From an uncultured Cohaesibacter sp. (GTDB lineage: Bacteria; Pseudomonadota; Alphaproteobacteria; Rhizobiales; Cohaesibacteraceae), in contig NZ_OY782507.1 in NCBI RefSeq assembly GCF_963677725.1, positions 1,984,001 through 2,048,000 of the forward strand: a DNA stretch of 64,000 bases, given 5' to 3'. Under the pieces are notes generated by a model. It saw nothing but the letters and a program-made list of their open reading frames with translations. It did no database searches and was not told the origin of the DNA. A program made the position numbers and the translations under genes. Positions 60,424 through 64,000 of the stretch are shown here, piece by piece (position 1 is the stretch's first letter; every line of letters starts with the position of its first letter).

Positions 60424-62364
60424 ATGCCATTTGGTCCAAATGAGAATCGGCTTGATCGCCGCTGCCGTGATTTCGCGGCGGTGCGTATGCGGCTGTCCGC
60501 ATCGGCGATTGCCTTGCTGCTGGCAGGCAGCTGTCTCACGGCCCCCGCCCAGGCCTTTGAATTTCTGGGCTTCACGTTCGGCTCGAAGGACGAAAGCGCC
60601 ATCGCCGAAGATATTCCCGATCCCGTTACCTACAAGGCCAGCATGTCCGGCATTGAAGGCGACCGCAAGGCTGCCCTCAAAGACGTCTCTGTGCTGATTT
60701 CCAAACAGGAACAGCCTGTTTCAGGCACGACCGGATTGCTTGTGCGGGCCCGTACAGACCAGAAAAGGCTGGTTGGGGCGCTTTATCAGCAAGGTCGCTA
60801 TGGTGGCGTTGTGGAAATCAAGATCAATGGACAGCCTTATGAGGATGTGCCGCTTGATGCCAACCTCAAGGACAAAGGCCCGGCACAAGTGGAAATTCAT
60901 GTGCAGGAAGGTCCGGAATTCCGCTTTGCTGCGCCAAAGGCAAGCCTGAGCGACGGCACACCGATTGCGCTCGCGGACTATGGGGTTGTCGAGGGTAAGA
61001 TTGCCCTGTCTGAACAGGTACTTGAGGCAGAAGAGGCGCTTGTCGCGCATTATCAGCGTGTGGGCTATCCACATGCGCGAATCAGCCACCGCCAGCTCGA
61101 AGCCGATCATGATCGCAAATTGCTTGAAGTCTCGATGGAAGTGGAGACAGGCTCTCAGGCTCGACTGGGCGCAGCTCAGGTCACCGGCTCGAAAAATGTC
61201 GACGCTGCCTTCATTCGTCGTCAGGCCGATGTGCCTGAGGGAGAGCTTTATTCACCGGACGCCATCAAATCGACGGCCAAACGGCTGCGCTCGCTTGGAG
61301 TTTTTGACAGTGTGATCGTCAAGACCGGTGATGAGGTTGGCCCGGATGGCACGGTGCCTGTGCTGATCGACGTCAAGGAACGTAAAATGCGCACCATTGG
61401 CGCTGGCGTCACCGTGGGCAACACCGAAGGCGTCGGCATTGAGGCATTCTGGACCCATCGCAACATTTTTGGCCATGCGGAGAGCCTTCGCATTGAGGGC
61501 GGTGTCGCTCGGATCGGGCAGAATGACATTGACCAATATGATTATAATGCCGCCATTCTGTTTGCCAAGCCGGGTATAATTGGCCCGGCCAGCACGTTTG
61601 ATTCAAAATTGAGCGTCAAAATCGAAAATCCCGATGCGTTCCACAAACGCGCCATCAGTGGCGAGGTGGGCATTCGTCAGCAATTTTCTGATGAATTGTC
61701 CGGTCGCATTGGCGTCAATGTGGAATATGCCCGTGTCAAGGACAGCACGAGCTCGCAGACGAGCCTGCTGACTTCCCTGCCGATGGAGTTGAGCTGGGAC
61801 AATCGCGACAACAAGCTTGACCCGACCGAGGGCTTTCAGGTGATGCTGGAAGCCGAACCCACGATCAGCGCCAGCGACGATGTGAATTTCTTCAAATTCA
61901 GTGCGACCGCAACCGGCTATTATGCGCTGGACGAGGCCAAACGCTTTGTGCTGGCGGGCAAGATTGCTGCTGGTTCGATCATCGGCGCGGACAAAAGCGA
62001 CATTCCTGCCGACCGCCGTTTCTATACTGGCGGGGGCGGTTCGATCCGTGGCTATGCCTTCCAGGCAGCTGGCCCGCGTGACGCAGCCAACAAACCATCT
62101 GGCGGGCGCTCCTATGCCCTCGTTTCGGCGGAAGCGCGCATGCGGGTGACCGACACGATCGGCCTTGCAGCCTTTGTCGATACGGGTGGCAGCTTCAATT
62201 CGACCCTGCCCGGCAAGGATGGCGACTATTATACCGGCGTGGGGGCCGGGGTCCGCTACCTGACCCCAGTCGGGCCGTTGCGGCTGGATGTGGCCATACC
62301 TTTGAAGAAAATCGCCGGCGAGCCACAATATGGTGTTTATTTGGGATTAGGTCAGGCTTTTTAG
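60424..62364 (+). CDS. tamA: Outer-membrane translocation and assembly protein TamA (Omp85/BamA family)
   Basis: A 646-residue Omp85 protein. A signal peptide is clear from MRLSASAIALLLAG to about 'APAQA-FEF'. POTRA domains follow to about residue 320, then a beta-barrel ending in Phe ('YLGLGQAF'). 'RFYTGGGGSIRGYAFQ' is the barrel lid-loop motif (RGY). It helps insert autotransporter-type proteins, with TamB encoded next. I chose the ATG at 60424, with GGAG upstream; the ATG at 60487 directly before the signal core lacks a ribosome-binding site but is possible, and the N-region would then be normal length. Confidence 0.9.
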   Translation: MPFGPNENRLDRRCRDFAAVRMRLSASAIALLLAGSCLTAPAQAFEFLGFTFGSKDESAIAEDIPDPVTYKASMSGIEGDRKAALKDVSVLISKQEQPVSGTTGLLVRARTDQKRLVGALYQQGRYGGVVEIKINGQPYEDVPLDANLKDKGPAQVEIHVQEGPEFRFAAPKASLSDGTPIALADYGVVEGKIALSEQVLEAEEALVAHYQRVGYPHARISHRQLEADHDRKLLEVSMEVETGSQARLGAAQVTGSKNVDAAFIRRQADVPEGELYSPDAIKSTAKRLRSLGVFDSVIVKTGDEVGPDGTVPVLIDVKERKMRTIGAGVTVGNTEGVGIEAFWTHRNIFGHAESLRIEGGVARIGQNDIDQYDYNAAILFAKPGIIGPASTFDSKLSVKIENPDAFHKRAISGEVGIRQQFSDELSGRIGVNVEYARVKDSTSSQTSLLTSLPMELSWDNRDNKLDPTEGFQVMLEAEPTISASDDVNFFKFSATATGYYALDEAKRFVLAGKIAAGSIIGADKSDIPADRRFYTGGGGSIRGYAFQAAGPRDAANKPSGGRSYALVSAEARMRVTDTIGLAAFVDTGGSFNSTLPGKDGDYYTGVGAGVRYLTPVGPLRLDVAIPLKKIAGEPQYGVYLGLGQAF

Positions 62365-62495
62365 TGCTGATGCCGGTCCATTGCATGCCGCCGTCTCGCA
62401 TCTTGCCGCCCTGTGGCAAGATGCGCCTGAGACGTGCGCGGAGATGCGGGCCGCTCACCGCCTGATGACAAAGTTCAAGACAATTCGGGGATTTA

Positions 62496-64000
62496 ATGAA
62501 AGCTGCATCCTCTTGGCAACGTGTTCGACCTTGGCTAAAGCGCGGTCTGATTGCGCTTGCTGCGCTTATCCTGCTGATCGGGATCTCATTTGCAGGCTTG
62601 CTTGGCACCGGGACGGGACGATCCCTCAGCACAGATCTCATCAATCGCTTTGCCAGCACTGACGATCAACGGATCGAAATCACCGGACTTGATCAACTCA
62701 TTGGCGGCATTCGCATCGATGGTCTGAAAGTCGCCGACCGCGATGGTGTGTGGCTGGAAGCGACCGATTTCGTCTTTACCTACAGTCTCTCGGATCTGTT
62801 GTCCCTGCGCCTCACCTCGGATCAGTTGAGTCTGGGCCGTTTGGTGATTCATCGCGCGCCAATCAGCGCAGAGTCTGAACCAGCTCCTGCTTCAAGCGGG
62901 CCTTTGATTCCCGATCTTCCGGCCCTGCGTGCCCGAATCGATCAGATTGCCATATCGGAAATCGTGATCGGCGAGAAGCTATTAGGCAAGCCAGCCAGTC
63001 TGGCTTTGTCCGGCCATCTGACAATGGAGGATTTACCGCTCCATATCAGCGGTGCATTGACGCTCGCCCATCGCGACCAGAGCGACGGTGCGGTCAAGGC
63101 CAGCTGGGAGTTTCTGCCGTCCCAGAATAAACGCCACATTGCTCTGGACCTGAATGAGCCCCGTGGTGGATTGGCAGCACGGCTGCTTGATATGGCCAAT
63201 CTGCCAGCGGTGCACCTGTCCTTGCGCGGTGATGGACCTGCAGAGGATTGGCGCTCCACTCTGTCGGTGTTGCTTGACGGCACCGAGATTGTCAAAGGCG
63301 GCATGACGGCGCAGCTGACCACTGAGTCAAAGCAAGTGCAAGCGGCGCTGACGGGCAATCTTGCGCCCTTTGTTCCCGACCAACTGGTGCCATTGGTGGC
63401 TGGAAAGAGCCAATTGACGCTGGAAGCCAAGGAGCAGAATCAGATCGTCCAGCTTTCCACTTTTGACTTTGCCTCCGACCTCGCCCATGTGAGTGCCTCG
63501 GGTGTGGTGAATCTCGAACAATCTGAATTGGACCTGTCGTCCCATCTTGCCTTTGGGCAAGAGGGGTTGGCAATTACCTTCCAGATGCCCGATGGCGCTC
63601 CTGTGCTTGTGGAGCCCGTCAGCCTGGCTATGCGCATGCAGGGGCCACTGACGGATGCACGCTTGCGCGCGCAGCTGTCCGCAAACAAACTCAGCCAAGG
63701 CACCATTGTTGTGTCCAACACCAAGGCGGATCTGGTTGGCTCGGACATTGACTTGGAGGCTGGCAATGGCGCTCTGACGGCCGAGCTGACGGTCGCCTCG
63801 TTGAAAACCGGCACAACTCAGGCAGACAGCCTGCTTGGAGGCCCGATCAAGCTAACCGCAGCGGTCACGCTGGACGATGGCAGTCTGTCGATTAGCCAAA
63901 GCCAGTTGAAGGGCGAGAATATCACCGCCAGTGTTGAGGGCACGGTGGAACAGGACTCCTTGGCGCTTGAAGGACAAGCACAAGTGAGCGGACTTCGTCG
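62496..64000 (+). CDS. tamB: TamB-family translocation/assembly protein, 5' part
   Basis: Only the first 501 codons are in the window; the frame stays open to the right edge. The protein begins MKAASSWQRVRPWLKRG, then one transmembrane anchor 'LIALAALILLIGISFAGLL' at about residues 18-36, then a long periplasmic stretch rich in beta-strands with 'RIEITGLDQLIGGIRIDGLKV' and 'SLSDLLSLRL', typical of TamB. TamB spans the periplasm and works with TamA. Its place 131 bases after tamA on the same strand supports the call. Full members are well over 1000 residues. Confidence 0.88.
   Translation, partial: MKAASSWQRVRPWLKRGLIALAALILLIGISFAGLLGTGTGRSLSTDLINRFASTDDQRIEITGLDQLIGGIRIDGLKVADRDGVWLEATDFVFTYSLSDLLSLRLTSDQLSLGRLVIHRAPISAESEPAPASSGPLIPDLPALRARIDQIAISEIVIGEKLLGKPASLALSGHLTMEDLPLHISGALTLAHRDQSDGAVKASWEFLPSQNKRHIALDLNEPRGGLAARLLDMANLPAVHLSLRGDGPAEDWRSTLSVLLDGTEIVKGGMTAQLTTESKQVQAALTGNLAPFVPDQLVPLVAGKSQLTLEAKEQNQIVQLSTFDFASDLAHVSASGVVNLEQSELDLSSHLAFGQEGLAITFQMPDGAPVLVEPVSLAMRMQGPLTDARLRAQLSANKLSQGTIVVSNTKADLVGSDIDLEAGNGALTAELTVASLKTGTTQADSLLGGPIKLTAAVTLDDGSLSISQSQLKGENITASVEGTVEQDSLALEGQAQVSGLR

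Noticed and set aside
1-64000. tRNA, rRNA, CRISPR, insertion sequences, integrase or phage genes
   Set aside because: None seen on reading; no spaced direct repeats, transposase motifs or terminal inverted repeats of an element.

Overview
The window reads as chromosomal DNA of a free-living, probably marine, heterotrophic alphaproteobacterium, most likely in the Rhizobiales/Hyphomicrobiales. The support is the many ABC importers for sugars and peptides, a GlpSTPQV-type ABC system with its DUF2160 membrane protein, a class I fructose-1,6-bisphosphatase/CbbY/Gph group, and a TamA-TamB pair. This is inference from gene content; the genus cannot be named from the sequence alone (Cohaesibacter-like bacteria are one possibility). 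I saw no tRNA, rRNA, insertion sequence, prophage or CRISPR array.

Layout. 1-8.4 kb is a 6-deoxysugar region: a ribose-class ABC importer (minus strand, running off the left edge), its LacI-type regulator, L-fuculokinase, a FucR-like DeoR regulator and L-fuculose-1-phosphate aldolase. 8.5-10.4 kb holds a MarR regulator, an L,D-transpeptidase and a small secreted protein. 10.5-18.5 kb is a peptide-uptake unit: a LysR regulator divergent from a complete Dpp/Opp-type ABC transporter, followed by an M19 dipeptidase. 18.7-21.7 kb has an MFS transporter, a MaoC/HTD2-type dehydratase and pyrE. 21.9-28.7 kb is a complete ribose operon (rbsD-A-C-B-R-K plus a HAD phosphatase) under a 30-bp perfect palindrome. 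29.2-33.8 kb has a hemolysin III-type membrane protein, then an AcoR-like sigma-54 activator divergent from an aldehyde dehydrogenase that has a sigma-54-type promoter. 34.0-38.4 kb is a BtsSR-like two-component system with a CstA/BtsT-type transporter. 38.5-40.0 kb is a BlaI/M56 (BlaR1-like) pair. 40.2-46.5 kb is the GlpV-S-T-P-Q-like ABC operon with DUF2160. 47-51.9 kb holds an AbrB-family membrane protein, an orphan periplasmic binding protein and a TctD/TctE-type two-component system. 51.9-57.0 kb is an imelysin/di-heme oxidoreductase/imelysin/DUF1513 operon. 57.3-60.1 kb is gph-cbbY-fbp with a broken cbbR-like regulator remnant beside it. 60.4-64.0 kb is tamA and the start of tamB.

How it works together. 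Much of the window is catabolic uptake controlled locally. Each sugar or peptide system has its own regulator next to it and, in several cases, a clear palindromic or repeated operator. All four multi-gene ABC importers have a strong stem-loop directly after the binding-protein gene, which would allow more binding protein than membrane components.

The most notable points are: a decayed cbbR (one in-frame stop plus one G-run frameshift) beside an intact fbp-cbbY-gph set; a Glp-type ATPase pair whose motifs predict one normal and one degenerate ATP site; a 12-bp palindrome shared by the marR and glpV upstream regions and found nowhere else that I saw; a direct repeat in the leader of the CstA-like gene, as expected for a LytTR regulator; and two imelysins in one operon, only one of which keeps the HxxE motif.
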